Shown here piece by piece: positions 24,673 through 32,469 of a stretch of 38,092 nt of DNA. Both the position numbers and the translations under genes were made by a program. The notes under the pieces are model-generated. The model worked only from the letters and a program-made list of their open reading frames with translations. It was not told where the DNA came from and did not search any database. Every line of letters begins with the position of its first letter. Position 1 is the first letter of the stretch. Source of the DNA: CAZXVW01 sp964644025 (GTDB taxonomy: Bacteria > Acidobacteriota > Terriglobia > Bryobacterales > Bryobacteraceae); assembly GCA_964644025.1 (NCBI GenBank), contig CAZXVW010000014.1:1-38092 (forward strand), written 5' to 3'.

Positions 24673-27311
24673 TCGAGGCCTTCCAGCGTCGCGCGGCTTT
24701 TTTCGAGTTGCGCCTGGTAGTCGGCCAGCCTGGCGCGAATATTGCCGACCACGTGCGCCGGCGCGCGCGAGACGAACTCCCGGCTCGCGAGCTGGCGGTT
24801 CGAATTCTCCACCAGCTTTTCCAGCCGGGCGACCTCTTTGCGCAAGCTCTGCCGAAGCGCTTCGAGCCTGGCCGCCGGCACCTGCAGCACGAGGTCAAAG
24901 GCGGGCGTGGACCGCTTTACGCCGCCGGCTGCCGGCGCCTCGTCCTGGCTGAGCCGGAGCTCGGCGCGGGCAAGCACGCGGATCGCCTCGGCGTTTTCCA
25001 CGGCCACCTGGTATGCCGCCGGCCGGGCATAGAGGACGCCGGTGAGCTGCTCCCGCGGATCCAATTTCAAGCGGGCGCGCAGGTTGCGGACCGAAACGAT
25101 GATCTCCTGCAGCAACTCCATCTGGCGCTCGGCTTCCGGATCCTCCCATTCCTTGCGGGGTTGCGGGTAACGGGCGAGCGCGATGGATTGGGGGCGGTCC
25201 CCCGCGCCGGCCGCGAGCCGCTGCCAGAGTTCCTCGGTAATGAACGGCATGGCCGGGTGCAGCAGGCGCAAGGCCGTCTCGAAGACGGTCAGCGTGTTGC
25301 GCCAGTCCGGCGTGAGTCCCGAATTCTCGGTGAAGCGGAGCTTCTTGAGTTCCAGGTACCAGTCGCAAAGCTCATGCCAGAAGAAGTGCCAGAGAGTCTG
25401 CGCGACCTCGTGATAGCGATAGCTGGCGATGCCGCGGTTGGCCAGGTCGGCGCAGCGCGCCAGGCGGCTGAACATCCAGCGGTCTTCGAGCGGGGCGTTC
25501 TCGAGCGCCTCGCCGGCCGGGATGCACGGCTCGACACCGCTGGCCTCCATCTTGAGAAACAGCAAGCGGGCGGCGTTCCAGATCTTGTTGGCAAAAGCCC
25601 GCGAGGAGATCATGCGCTCCTCGGTGAGCACGATGTCGGTGCCCGGAGCGGCGCCTTGCAGCAGCGCCATTCGCACGGCGTCGGTGCCGTACTTCTCGGT
25701 GACCTCGAGCGGATCGATCACGTTGCCCTTGGTCTTCGACATCTTCTGTTTTTCAGCGTCCCGGACCAGGCCGTGGATATAGACCTCACGGAAGGGAACG
25801 TCGCCCATGAATTCCAGGCCCAGCATGATCATCCGGGCGACCCAGAAGAAGAGAATGTCGAAGCCGGTGATCAGCAGCGAGGTGGGATAGAAAGTTTCCA
25901 GGTCGCTGGTCTCGTCCGGCCAGCCCATGGTGGAGAAGGGCCATAGTCCGGAGCTGAACCAGGTATCGAGGACGTCAGGGTCGCGCGTCAGGTTCTCTGA
26001 GCCGCACTGGCCGCAGCGGGAAGGGGTTTCGCGAGCCACGGTGATCCCGCCGCAATCGGCGCAATGCCAGGCCGGGATGCGGTGGCCCCACCAGAGCTGG
26101 CGCGAGATGCACCAGTCACGGATGTTGTACATCCATTCGAAGTAAGTCTTGGTCCAGTTTTCCGGGATAAACCGGATGCGGCCGTCCTTGACCGCTTCGA
26201 TAGCCGGTTCGGCGAGCGGTTTCATCCTGACGAACCATTGCGTCGAGATAAGCGGCTCCACCGGGGTTTTGCAGCGCTGGCACTTGCTCAGGCTGAGCGG
26301 GTAAGGCTCGACCTTTTCGAGCAGGCCGAGTTGTTCCAAATCGGCCAGCACGCGCTTGCGGGCCTCGAAGCGGTCCAGGCCGGCGTAGGGGCCAGCGGCA
26401 GGGGTGATCCTGCCGTTCTCGTCGATCACCTTGATCCTGGGAAGACTGTGCCGGTTGCCGACCTCGAAGTCATTCGGATCGTGCGCCGGAGTTACCTTCA
26501 CCACGCCGGTGCCGAATTCCGGATCGGCGAACGAATCGGCAACCACGGGAATCGGCCGGTTCATGAGCGGGAGCGTCACCAGTTTCCCGTGAAGATCGCG
26601 GTAGCGTTCGTCGTCGGGATGGACAGCGCAGGCGGTGTCGCCGAGCATCGTTTCCGGCCGGGTGGTGGCCACAACCACGTAGCGGTCCGTTCCATTGACC
26701 GGGTAACGGATGTGCCACAGGTTGCCTTCGGTCTGCTCGTAGACCACTTCGAGATCGGACAGAGCCGTATGGCAGCGGGGGCACCAGTTGACCATGTAGT
26801 CGCCGCGGTAGATCAGACCCTTCTCGTAAAGGCGGACGAAGACCTCGCGCACAGCGCGGGAGAGGCCCTCGTCCAGGGTGAAGCGCTCGCGGGTCCAGTC
26901 GCAGGAAGCGCCCAGGCGAATCATCTGCTTGACGATGGTCCGGCCATACTCCTGCTTCCACTGCCAGACGCGCTGCTCGAACTTTTCGCGGCCGAGGTCG
27001 TGGCGGCTGAGGCCCTCGGCGGCCAGTTGGCGCTCGACCACCATCTGCGTGGCGATGCCGGCGTGGTCGGTGCCGGGCAGCCAGAGGGTGTTGTCGCCGC
27101 GCATCCGGTGCCAGCGGATGGTGACGTCGATCTCGGTGTGCTCGAGCATGTGCCCCATGTGGAGGCTGCCAGTGACGTTCGGCGGCGGGATCACGAGCGA
27201 GAAGACGGGTGCGTCGCTGTCTTCGCGGGGAGTGAAGATGCCGGCCTCGATCCACCACCTTGCCCAACGTGGCTCGAACCGCTGGGGTTCATAGACTTTG
27301 CTGATTTCCAT
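24669..27311 (-). CDS. valS: Valyl-tRNA synthetase
   Basis: The 880-residue class I synthetase charges tRNA-Val. The HIGH motif reads HMGH (51-54) in PPPNVTGSLHMGHML. The KMSKS loop reads KMSKTKGN (near residue 520). The editing domain holds TTRPETMLGDTACAVHP. Cysteine pairs (CPRCHT, CQRCKT, CADCGG, CGQCG) fit zinc ribbons. The C-terminal coiled coil is present (last 70 residues). Start ATG at 27311 follows TTGGAAG; a longer frame begins at 27365 but adds residues without homology. It is first of an operon with nadC and birA, joined by 4-base overlaps. Confidence 0.97.
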   Translation of the reverse strand: MEISKVYEPQRFEPRWARWWIEAGIFTPREDSDAPVFSLVIPPPNVTGSLHMGHMLEHTEIDVTIRWHRMRGDNTLWLPGTDHAGIATQMVVERQLAAEGLSRHDLGREKFEQRVWQWKQEYGRTIVKQMIRLGASCDWTRERFTLDEGLSRAVREVFVRLYEKGLIYRGDYMVNWCPRCHTALSDLEVVYEQTEGNLWHIRYPVNGTDRYVVVATTRPETMLGDTACAVHPDDERYRDLHGKLVTLPLMNRPIPVVADSFADPEFGTGVVKVTPAHDPNDFEVGNRHSLPRIKVIDENGRITPAAGPYAGLDRFEARKRVLADLEQLGLLEKVEPYPLSLSKCQRCKTPVEPLISTQWFVRMKPLAEPAIEAVKDGRIRFIPENWTKTYFEWMYNIRDWCISRQLWWGHRIPAWHCADCGGITVARETPSRCGQCGSENLTRDPDVLDTWFSSGLWPFSTMGWPDETSDLETFYPTSLLITGFDILFFWVARMIMLGLEFMGDVPFREVYIHGLVRDAEKQKMSKTKGNVIDPLEVTEKYGTDAVRMALLQGAAPGTDIVLTEERMISSRAFANKIWNAARLLFLKMEASGVEPCIPAGEALENAPLEDRWMFSRLARCADLANRGIASYRYHEVAQTLWHFFWHELCDWYLELKKLRFTENSGLTPDWRNTLTVFETALRLLHPAMPFITEELWQRLAAGAGDRPQSIALARYPQPRKEWEDPEAERQMELLQEIIVSVRNLRARLKLDPREQLTGVLYARPAAYQVAVENAEAIRVLARAELRLSQDEAPAAGGVKRSTPAFDLVLQVPAARLEALRQSLRKEVARLEKLVENSNRQLASREFVSRAPAHVVGNIRARLADYQAQLEKSRATLEGLE

Positions 27312-27324
27312 GGATGAACTTCCA

Positions 27325-27330
27325 ATTTTA
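27325..27330 (-). promoter_or_regulatory. Candidate -10 box of the valS operon
   Basis: The minus strand reads TAAAAT 13 bases before the valS ATG. Use of this box would give a very short leader starting near the GGAAG. No -35 box is evident. Confidence 0.3.
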
Positions 27331-27419
27331 GCATCGGGGTGGCGACGCCCCCGCCGACGGAGCATTTGCCGGCGCCCTCTCCGCGCGGCCGAGCAAACGA
27401 CGCCGGAAGCGACAGGAAA

Positions 27420-27518
27420 TCAAGACGTCACCAACGCCAGCTTCGGAAAGGCGGCGCTGTAAATCCGGTTGTCAACAGTGAGTAGGCGGTGGCCGCAGTA
27501 GAAAGCGCGGGCGCCGGA
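27420..27518 (-). pseudogene. Possible C-terminal remnant of a PIN-domain (VapC-like) toxin
   Basis: A 32-codon stretch between two stops on the minus strand ends in ARAFYCGHRLLTVDNRIYSA followed by AFPKLALVTS. The pattern of a small helix, LLTVDNR and a final hydrophobic strand is how many PIN-domain toxins end (LxTxDxR...). Nothing with the N-terminal Asp or the rest of the domain is found upstream, where the sulfatase start now lies. It seems to be a fragment left after deletion. The call rests on a short match. Confidence 0.35.
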
Positions 27519-27583
27519 TCAACCGGCGGGTACACGAGAAGCGGTGAAACGCCGGCGGCGGTTTCCAGTAGAATCGTACTGCT

Positions 27584-29020
27584 ATGAAATTCCAAAACCG
27601 GCGCGATTTCCTTGCGGCCTCCCTGGCGGGGGGCTTGGGCTGGACGCTGTCGTGTGCAAGTAAGAAACCGGCGCGCCCTCCCAATATCGTTTTCCTCATG
27701 GCCGACGATCTCGGCTACGGGGACCTGGGCTGCTACGGCCAGACCAGGATCCGCACGCCGAACATAGACCGGCTGGCCGCCGAGGGCATGAAATTCACCG
27801 ACGCTTACGCCGGCTGCACCGTCTGCGCCCCGTCGCGCAGCGTGCTGATGACCGGTCTCCACATGGGCCACACCTCGGTGCGTTCAAACCCGGGTGGCGT
27901 GCCGCTGCTGGCCGAGGACGTCACCGTGGCGGAGATCCTGAAGCAGGCCGGCTACGCCACCGGCTGTTTCGGCAAGTGGGGTCTCGGCGACATCGGCACC
28001 GATGGCGTGCCCTGGAAACAGGGTTTCGATGAGTTCTTCGGCTACCTGCACCAGGTGCACGCCCACTTCTACTACCCGGAATTTCTTTACAAGAATGACC
28101 AGGAGTACCCGCTGCCCGGCAATGAGAACAAGCACCGGAGCACTTACTCCCATGATGTGATCGCGGAGCAGGCGCGCGAGTTCATCCGGAACCACAAAGA
28201 CCAGCCGTTCTTCTGCTACGTGCCGTTCACCATCCCTCACCTGGAGCTGCTGGTGCCCGAGGACTCGATGGCCGAGTACCGGGGGCAGTTTCCGGAGCCG
28301 CGGCCGTTTCATGACCCGCGCGGCCACTACGCGGACCAGCCGGCGCCGCGAGCCGCCTACGCCGCCATGGTGACGCGCATGGATCGCGACGTGGGGCGGA
28401 TGATGGCGCTCGTAGCCGAGCTTGGCATCGACGAAAACACGCTGGTCATCTTCACTTCTGACAACGGGGCAGCCACGCCGTTGTGGGACCCGGAGGACTA
28501 CTTCAACTCGGCTGGCGGTTTCCGGGGGCACAAGCAGAACTTCTACGAGGGCGGCATCCGCGTGCCGCTGGTGGCGCGCTGGCCGGGCCGGATCGCGGCT
28601 GGTTCGGTGAGCCACCTGCCGTGCGCTTTTTGCGATTTCCTGCCCACGGCTTGCGAGCTAAGCGGGCAGGGGATTCCGCCGTACACCGACGGCATCTCGA
28701 TCCTGCCGGCACTGCTGGGCAAAGGCAAGCAGAAGGAACACGAGTTCCTTTACTGGGAATTGCCGCGGTACAACAACACGACTCACCAGTTCCGCGAGGA
28801 AATCCCGCGGCAGGCGGTGCGCATGGGGAACTGGAAAGCGGTGCGGCCGGTTCCGGACGGCCCGCTGGAGCTTTACAACCTGGAAGCCGATCCGAAGGAA
28901 ACCACCAACGTGGCCGCCGGCAACCCCGCAGTGATGGCCAAGATCGAGGAGTATCTCAAGCGCGCCCGCTACGATCCGCGCCCGCAGTCGCAGCCGGAGC
29001 ACGACTGGTGGACGAAGTAG
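27584..29020 (+). CDS. Exported sulfatase (arylsulfatase family, type I)
   Basis: The 478-residue enzyme has a Tat-like signal (NRRDFLAASLAGG), then a cysteine (TLSC, residue 24) that could be a lipoprotein site though the lipobox is imperfect. Metal ligands D41-D42 lie in MADDLGYGD. The sulfatase signature CAPSRSVLMTG holds Cys81, which must be converted to formylglycine. GKWGLGD and FTSDNGA are the other active-site motifs. It hydrolyses sulfate esters, most likely on polysaccharides outside the cytoplasm. Start ATG at 27584 lacks a ribosome binding site; a TAGAAT lies 10 bases upstream, so the message may be nearly leaderless. No formylglycine-generating enzyme is encoded in this window. 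Confidence 0.92.
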   Translation: MKFQNRRDFLAASLAGGLGWTLSCASKKPARPPNIVFLMADDLGYGDLGCYGQTRIRTPNIDRLAAEGMKFTDAYAGCTVCAPSRSVLMTGLHMGHTSVRSNPGGVPLLAEDVTVAEILKQAGYATGCFGKWGLGDIGTDGVPWKQGFDEFFGYLHQVHAHFYYPEFLYKNDQEYPLPGNENKHRSTYSHDVIAEQAREFIRNHKDQPFFCYVPFTIPHLELLVPEDSMAEYRGQFPEPRPFHDPRGHYADQPAPRAAYAAMVTRMDRDVGRMMALVAELGIDENTLVIFTSDNGAATPLWDPEDYFNSAGGFRGHKQNFYEGGIRVPLVARWPGRIAAGSVSHLPCAFCDFLPTACELSGQGIPPYTDGISILPALLGKGKQKEHEFLYWELPRYNNTTHQFREEIPRQAVRMGNWKAVRPVPDGPLELYNLEADPKETTNVAAGNPAVMAKIEEYLKRARYDPRPQSQPEHDWWTK

Positions 29021-29039
29021 GGCGGTTACGCGCAAAAAG

Positions 29040-29243
29040 GGGATGTCTCACGCCAAGGCGCAAAGGCACAAAGATGCTCAATCACAAAGATTCTCCATTG
29101 TGTTGAGATCGCCTGGAGGCGGTGTCCCGAACGCCCGCGGAGGTCCCTCCCGGCCAGGGGCGCGCCCCCGGATCGCCGCTCCCTCACGGAACAGATACCA
29201 GCCCCTTAACTCCCTTTTTCTTTTCTTTGCGCCTTTGCGGCTT
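29040..29243 (+). repeat. 204-base repeat, copy A (MITE-like, inverted ends)
   Basis: Copy A matches copy B (29850-30053) at 203 of 204 positions; the one difference is T at 29218 versus C at 30028. Inside it, 29052-29074 and 29224-29246 are 23-base inverted ends matching at 21 positions (GCCAAG.CGCAAAGGC...). The core has a 12-base palindrome GGGGCGCGCCCC at 29157-29168. No transposase is encoded. It lies 19 bases after the sulfatase stop. The form is that of a miniature inverted-repeat element. Confidence 0.8.
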
Positions 29244-29244
29244 G

Positions 29245-29261
29245 GCAGGAAACTTTCCTGC
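29245..29261. repeat. Perfect 17-base inverted repeat upstream of the GxxExxY gene
   Basis: GCAGGAAACTTTCCTGC, two 8-base arms around one C. It begins at the edge of repeat copy A and is 32 bases before the GTG start. It could be an operator or part of a mobile-element end. It is absent after copy B. Confidence 0.6.
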
Positions 29262-29293
29262 GATTTTGCGCGGGCAGAGTAACTACCTACATA

Positions 29294-29749
29294 GTGTCCG
29301 AAAACGACATTGCCAAACAGATTGTTGATGCCGCCTTTCGCGTGCATACGAGGCTCGGTCCGGGGTTGTTCGAGACCGTCTACGAGACCGTGATGGCTTA
29401 CGAACTCGGGCGGCGCGGCCTCCGCGGGGCGCGGCAATTTCCAGTCACTATCGAATACGATAGCGTGAAGCTATCGAATGCGTTCCGGGCGGATCTGTTG
29501 GTGGAAGAGAAAGTCATCGTGGAGATCAAGTCCGTGGACGCGCTGGCGCCGGTCCACTTCAAGCAGCTCCTGACTTATCTTCGGCTGGCCAACAAGAAGC
29601 TGGGCCTGTTGATCAATTTCAACGAGCGCCTCATCCGCGACGGCATTCACCGGGTGGTCAACGGACTGGAAGTCCAGGAGGGGCACGCAGACAAGGGATG
29701 TCTCACGCCAAGGCGCAAAGGCACAAAGATGCTCAATCACAAAGATTCT
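29294..29749 (+). CDS. GxxExxY protein (PD-(D/E)XK-like), runs into the gap
   Basis: The visible part is 152 residues and open at the gap. The family signature is GPGLFETVYE (residues 22-31). FRADLLVEEKVIVEIKSVD matches the PD-(D/E)XK nuclease pattern (D67, E77, K79). QLLTYLRLANKKLGLLINF is the usual C-terminal helix and strand. The family has no firmly known function. Start GTG at 29294 is near the family's normal N-terminus. Normal homology ends near residue 127 (VVNGL). The last 18 visible residues (GCLTPRRKGTKMLNHKDS) are coded by a copy of the repeat, and if the gap is an artefact the frame ends PLC-stop inside it, giving 155 residues. No ribosome binding site is evident. Confidence 0.85.
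29695..29749 (+). repeat. 55-base start of the repeat, cut by the gap
   Basis: These 55 bases are identical to the first 55 of copy A (29040-29094) and copy B (29850-29904). They probably are the same physical copy as copy B, repeated on both sides of the gap by the assembler. Confidence 0.8.
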
Positions 29750-29849
29750 NNNNNNNNNNNNNNNNNNNNNNNNNNNNNNNNNNNNNNNNNNNNNNNNNNN
29801 NNNNNNNNNNNNNNNNNNNNNNNNNNNNNNNNNNNNNNNNNNNNNNNNN
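29750..29849. other. Assembly gap, 100 N
   Basis: Exactly 100 N, a common default for unknown gap length. The flanking sequences are an identical 55-mer, as expected from two contig ends of a k=55 graph, so true missing sequence may be nil. Confidence 0.95.
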
Positions 29850-30053
29850 GGGATGTCTCACGCCAAGGCGCAAAGGCACAAAGATGCTCAATCACAAAGA
29901 TTCTCCATTGTGTTGAGATCGCCTGGAGGCGGTGTCCCGAACGCCCGCGGAGGTCCCTCCCGGCCAGGGGCGCGCCCCCGGATCGCCGCTCCCTCACGGA
30001 ACAGATACCAGCCCCTTAACTCCCTTTCTCTTTTCTTTGCGCCTTTGCGGCTT
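29850..30053 (+). repeat. 204-base repeat, copy B
   Basis: Direct-orientation copy of 29040-29243 with one substitution. Its right inverted end (30034-30056) abuts the aldo/keto reductase gene: the last two bases of the repeat supply part of that gene's stop codon. Confidence 0.8.
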
Positions 30054-30969
30054 AGCGTGCCCTCTTGTATTGCTCCACCTCTTCCCCGTAAGGGCCTTTC
30101 CTGGTGCGCTCCAGCACCGCAGCCTGTTCGGCCTTCGACATCGGCTGCGCCGTCTTGACGACCAGGACGTTCTGCTCGAGCTGCTCCACGGTTTCGACGC
30201 CGGAGACCAGCGTGTCGATATCCTGGCTGAGGGCGAACCGGAGGCACTCCTCGATCGGCGCGATCCGGTGACGGCTGATGCTACCCATCCCGTTCGACTT
30301 GATGGCCACCACGCCCAGTCCCCTGGCGCGGGCCTTGGGGATGACGTTCTTGATGAAGCTCTTGTAATGCGGGTCCACCAGGTTCACCGGGTGCTGGATT
30401 GTTTCCCACCCATCATAGGCAGCCAGCAGCCGCTGGTGAACGGCCGGGTCCCGGTGCCCGGTGAAGCCGATGTGCCGCACCTTGCCTTGCTCCTTCGCCT
30501 TGACGAAGGCTTCCAGCGCCCCGCCTGGAGCAAGGATCTGGTCCACCTCTTCCTGGCTCATCACCTGGTGGCACTGCCACAGGTCGAGGTAATCGGTCTT
30601 CATGCGGCGCAGCGTCTCCTCCAACTGGCTCATGGCGCCTTTTGCGTCGCGCTTATCGGCCTTGCCCATCAGCAGGATCTTCCCCCGCTGGCCCTGGCTG
30701 ATGGCCTTGCCGTACGCGCGGTCGCTTGCGCCGTCATGGTAGAGGTACGCGCTGTCAAAGAAGTTGACGCCCAGCTCCATGGCGCGGTGGATGAGCCGAA
30801 TGGCGTTTTCCTCACCGCGCTTGCGCATGTGATAGCCGCCGAGCGTGAAACGCGAAACCTTGAGGCCGCTTTTGCCCAGAGTAGCCATTGGCATCGGAGT
30901 CTCGGCCAGCAATCTCAGCCGGGAACCCAGGGCCAGGGCCGGAAACTGCAGGAATGATCTACGTTGCAT
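30052..30969 (-). CDS. Aldo/keto reductase with an N-terminal export-like signal
   Basis: The 305-residue protein is an (alpha/beta)8 aldo/keto reductase. The catalytic tetrad fits D69 and Tyr74 in FFDSAYLYHD, Lys103 (MGKADK), and His134 (QCHQ). RHIGFTGHRDP is the usual strand. It starts MQRRSFLQFPALALG, which resembles a Tat signal, so it may act outside the cytoplasm. NADPH-linked reduction of a carbonyl or sugar is expected. Its stop codon TAA (30052-30054) is formed at the edge of repeat copy B, so the repeat lies directly after the reading frame; the C-terminus YKRAR may have been trimmed. It is last of the cluster with a sulfatase and a URO-D-like gene, 43 bases after the sulfatase stop. 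Confidence 0.88.
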   Translation of the reverse strand: MQRRSFLQFPALALGSRLRLLAETPMPMATLGKSGLKVSRFTLGGYHMRKRGEENAIRLIHRAMELGVNFFDSAYLYHDGASDRAYGKAISQGQRGKILLMGKADKRDAKGAMSQLEETLRRMKTDYLDLWQCHQVMSQEEVDQILAPGGALEAFVKAKEQGKVRHIGFTGHRDPAVHQRLLAAYDGWETIQHPVNLVDPHYKSFIKNVIPKARARGLGVVAIKSNGMGSISRHRIAPIEECLRFALSQDIDTLVSGVETVEQLEQNVLVVKTAQPMSKAEQAAVLERTRKGPYGEEVEQYKRAR

Positions 30970-31012
30970 CGGAACCCCCCTCGGTCAGGTTTCCTTCCAT
31001 TGTACCGGGATT

Positions 31013-32455
31013 CTATTCCTTCAACCGCCCCAGCGGGCGAATGTGTTGCCGGAGGTCGTCCTCGAAAGCCTGCGCCATTTTTTCGAGCCGCCGCACCAGG
31101 TCCGGGTGGCGCGCGCTGACGTCGTGTTTCTCGCCGACGTCGTTGCCGAGGTTGTACAGCTCGGTGCCGCGCAGGCGGGCACCGTCCTCCATCTTCAGCC
31201 AGAGCTTCCAGTTGCCGTGGCGGATAGCCTTCATGTTCGGCAGGCGCGGGTTGCGCCGTCCGCCGGCAAAGAAATAGAAGTTCTCGTGCGGGGTCCTGGC
31301 TCCGGGCTGGCTCATGAGCGGGAAGATGTCGCGGCCGTCGATGATGCGGTCTGTGGGCAGCTTGGCTCCGGCAAGTTTCGCCAGCGTCGGGTACAAGTCC
31401 ATATTGGCGGCGACTTCGGTGGTGACCAGCCCGGCCGGGATCTTGCCCGGCCAGCGAGCGATGGCGGGCACTCTCATGCCGCCCTCGTAGCAGGTGCCCT
31501 TGCCCGCGCGCAGCGGCCCAGCCGAGCCGCCGTCGATGCCGTACTGCAGCCACGGACCATTGTCGGAGGTGAAAAACACCAAGGTGTCCTCGTCGAGGCC
31601 GAGTTCCTTCAATTTGGCGAGGATCTGGCCGACGCTCCAGTCGAGCTCCTGGACCACGTCACCGTAAAGACCACGGAGGGAGACACCCTCGAAGCGCTTG
31701 GAGCGGAACAGCGGCACGTGCGGCATCGAGTGGGGCAGGTACAAAAAGAACGGGCGGTCCTTGTTGGCGGTGATAAATTTGAGCGCCTCGTTCGTGTAAT
31801 CGCTGGTGAACCGGGTCTGGTCAGGGTTGAGCGCCAGGACCTCGTCGTCGCGCATCAGCGCCAGCGGTTGCGGGAATCCGCCGCCGGGCGGGAAGTAAGT
31901 TCCCTGGCCGGCGTAGCCGGTGAGGGCGGCGCGGGCGCGGGCCGCCTTCATGCGCTCGTCTTCGTTCGGCCGGGGCGGCATCTTCGGGTGATAGGGCCAC
32001 ATGTCGTTCGAGTAGGGCAGCCCATACCAGTGATCGAACCCGTGGCGGATGGGCCGGAACTCGGGTGCATCGCCGAGGTGCCACTTGCCGATGATCATGG
32101 TGGCGTAACCCTGCGTCTTGAGCAGCTCGGCGATAGTGATCTCGTCCGGGTTGATGCCGGTTTTGGCGCCGGGCGTGTGATTGAAGGCCAGGCTGACCCG
32201 GGGCGGATAGCAGCCGGTCATCAGGGCCGCCCGGGACGGGCCGCAGAACGGGGCCGCATAGAAGCTGGTGAACTTCACACCTTCTTGCGCCATGCGGTCC
32301 AGGTTCGGCGTCTTGATGTTGGGCGAGCCGTAGACGCCGACGTCGCCGTAGCCCTGGTCGTCGGTGAAGATAATAATGAAGTTCGGCTTCCGGGCCGCGA
32401 AGGCGGCCGCAGTCGCCAGGAGCAGAAACGCAAACGCAGCGGCGATTCGTCGCAT
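31013..32455 (-). CDS. Secreted sulfatase (arylsulfatase family, type I)
   Basis: The 480-residue enzyme has a Sec signal peptide (MRRIAAAFAFLLLATAAAFA). Metal ligands D32-D33 lie in FTDDQGYGD. CGPSRAALMTG holds Cys71, the formylglycine precursor. GKWHLGD and FTSDNGPW complete the active site. It differs clearly from the other sulfatase here, so they are not a recent duplication. Start ATG at 32455 is chosen because the signal peptide begins there; a longer frame from 32503 would overlap the upstream gene's end. The gap after the URO-D-like stop is 14 bases, so co-transcription is likely. It releases sulfate from an unknown, probably saccharide, substrate. Confidence 0.92.
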   Translation of the reverse strand: MRRIAAAFAFLLLATAAAFAARKPNFIIIFTDDQGYGDVGVYGSPNIKTPNLDRMAQEGVKFTSFYAAPFCGPSRAALMTGCYPPRVSLAFNHTPGAKTGINPDEITIAELLKTQGYATMIIGKWHLGDAPEFRPIRHGFDHWYGLPYSNDMWPYHPKMPPRPNEDERMKAARARAALTGYAGQGTYFPPGGGFPQPLALMRDDEVLALNPDQTRFTSDYTNEALKFITANKDRPFFLYLPHSMPHVPLFRSKRFEGVSLRGLYGDVVQELDWSVGQILAKLKELGLDEDTLVFFTSDNGPWLQYGIDGGSAGPLRAGKGTCYEGGMRVPAIARWPGKIPAGLVTTEVAANMDLYPTLAKLAGAKLPTDRIIDGRDIFPLMSQPGARTPHENFYFFAGGRRNPRLPNMKAIRHGNWKLWLKMEDGARLRGTELYNLGNDVGEKHDVSARHPDLVRRLEKMAQAFEDDLRQHIRPLGRLKE

Positions 32456-32469
32456 GATGAAAAACTTTA

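Noticed and set aside
29040..29094. The repeated CAAAGGCGC-type units as a CRISPR array
   Set aside because: Only two or three copies occur, they are 204 bases long with inverted ends, and there is no regular spacer pattern or cas gene.
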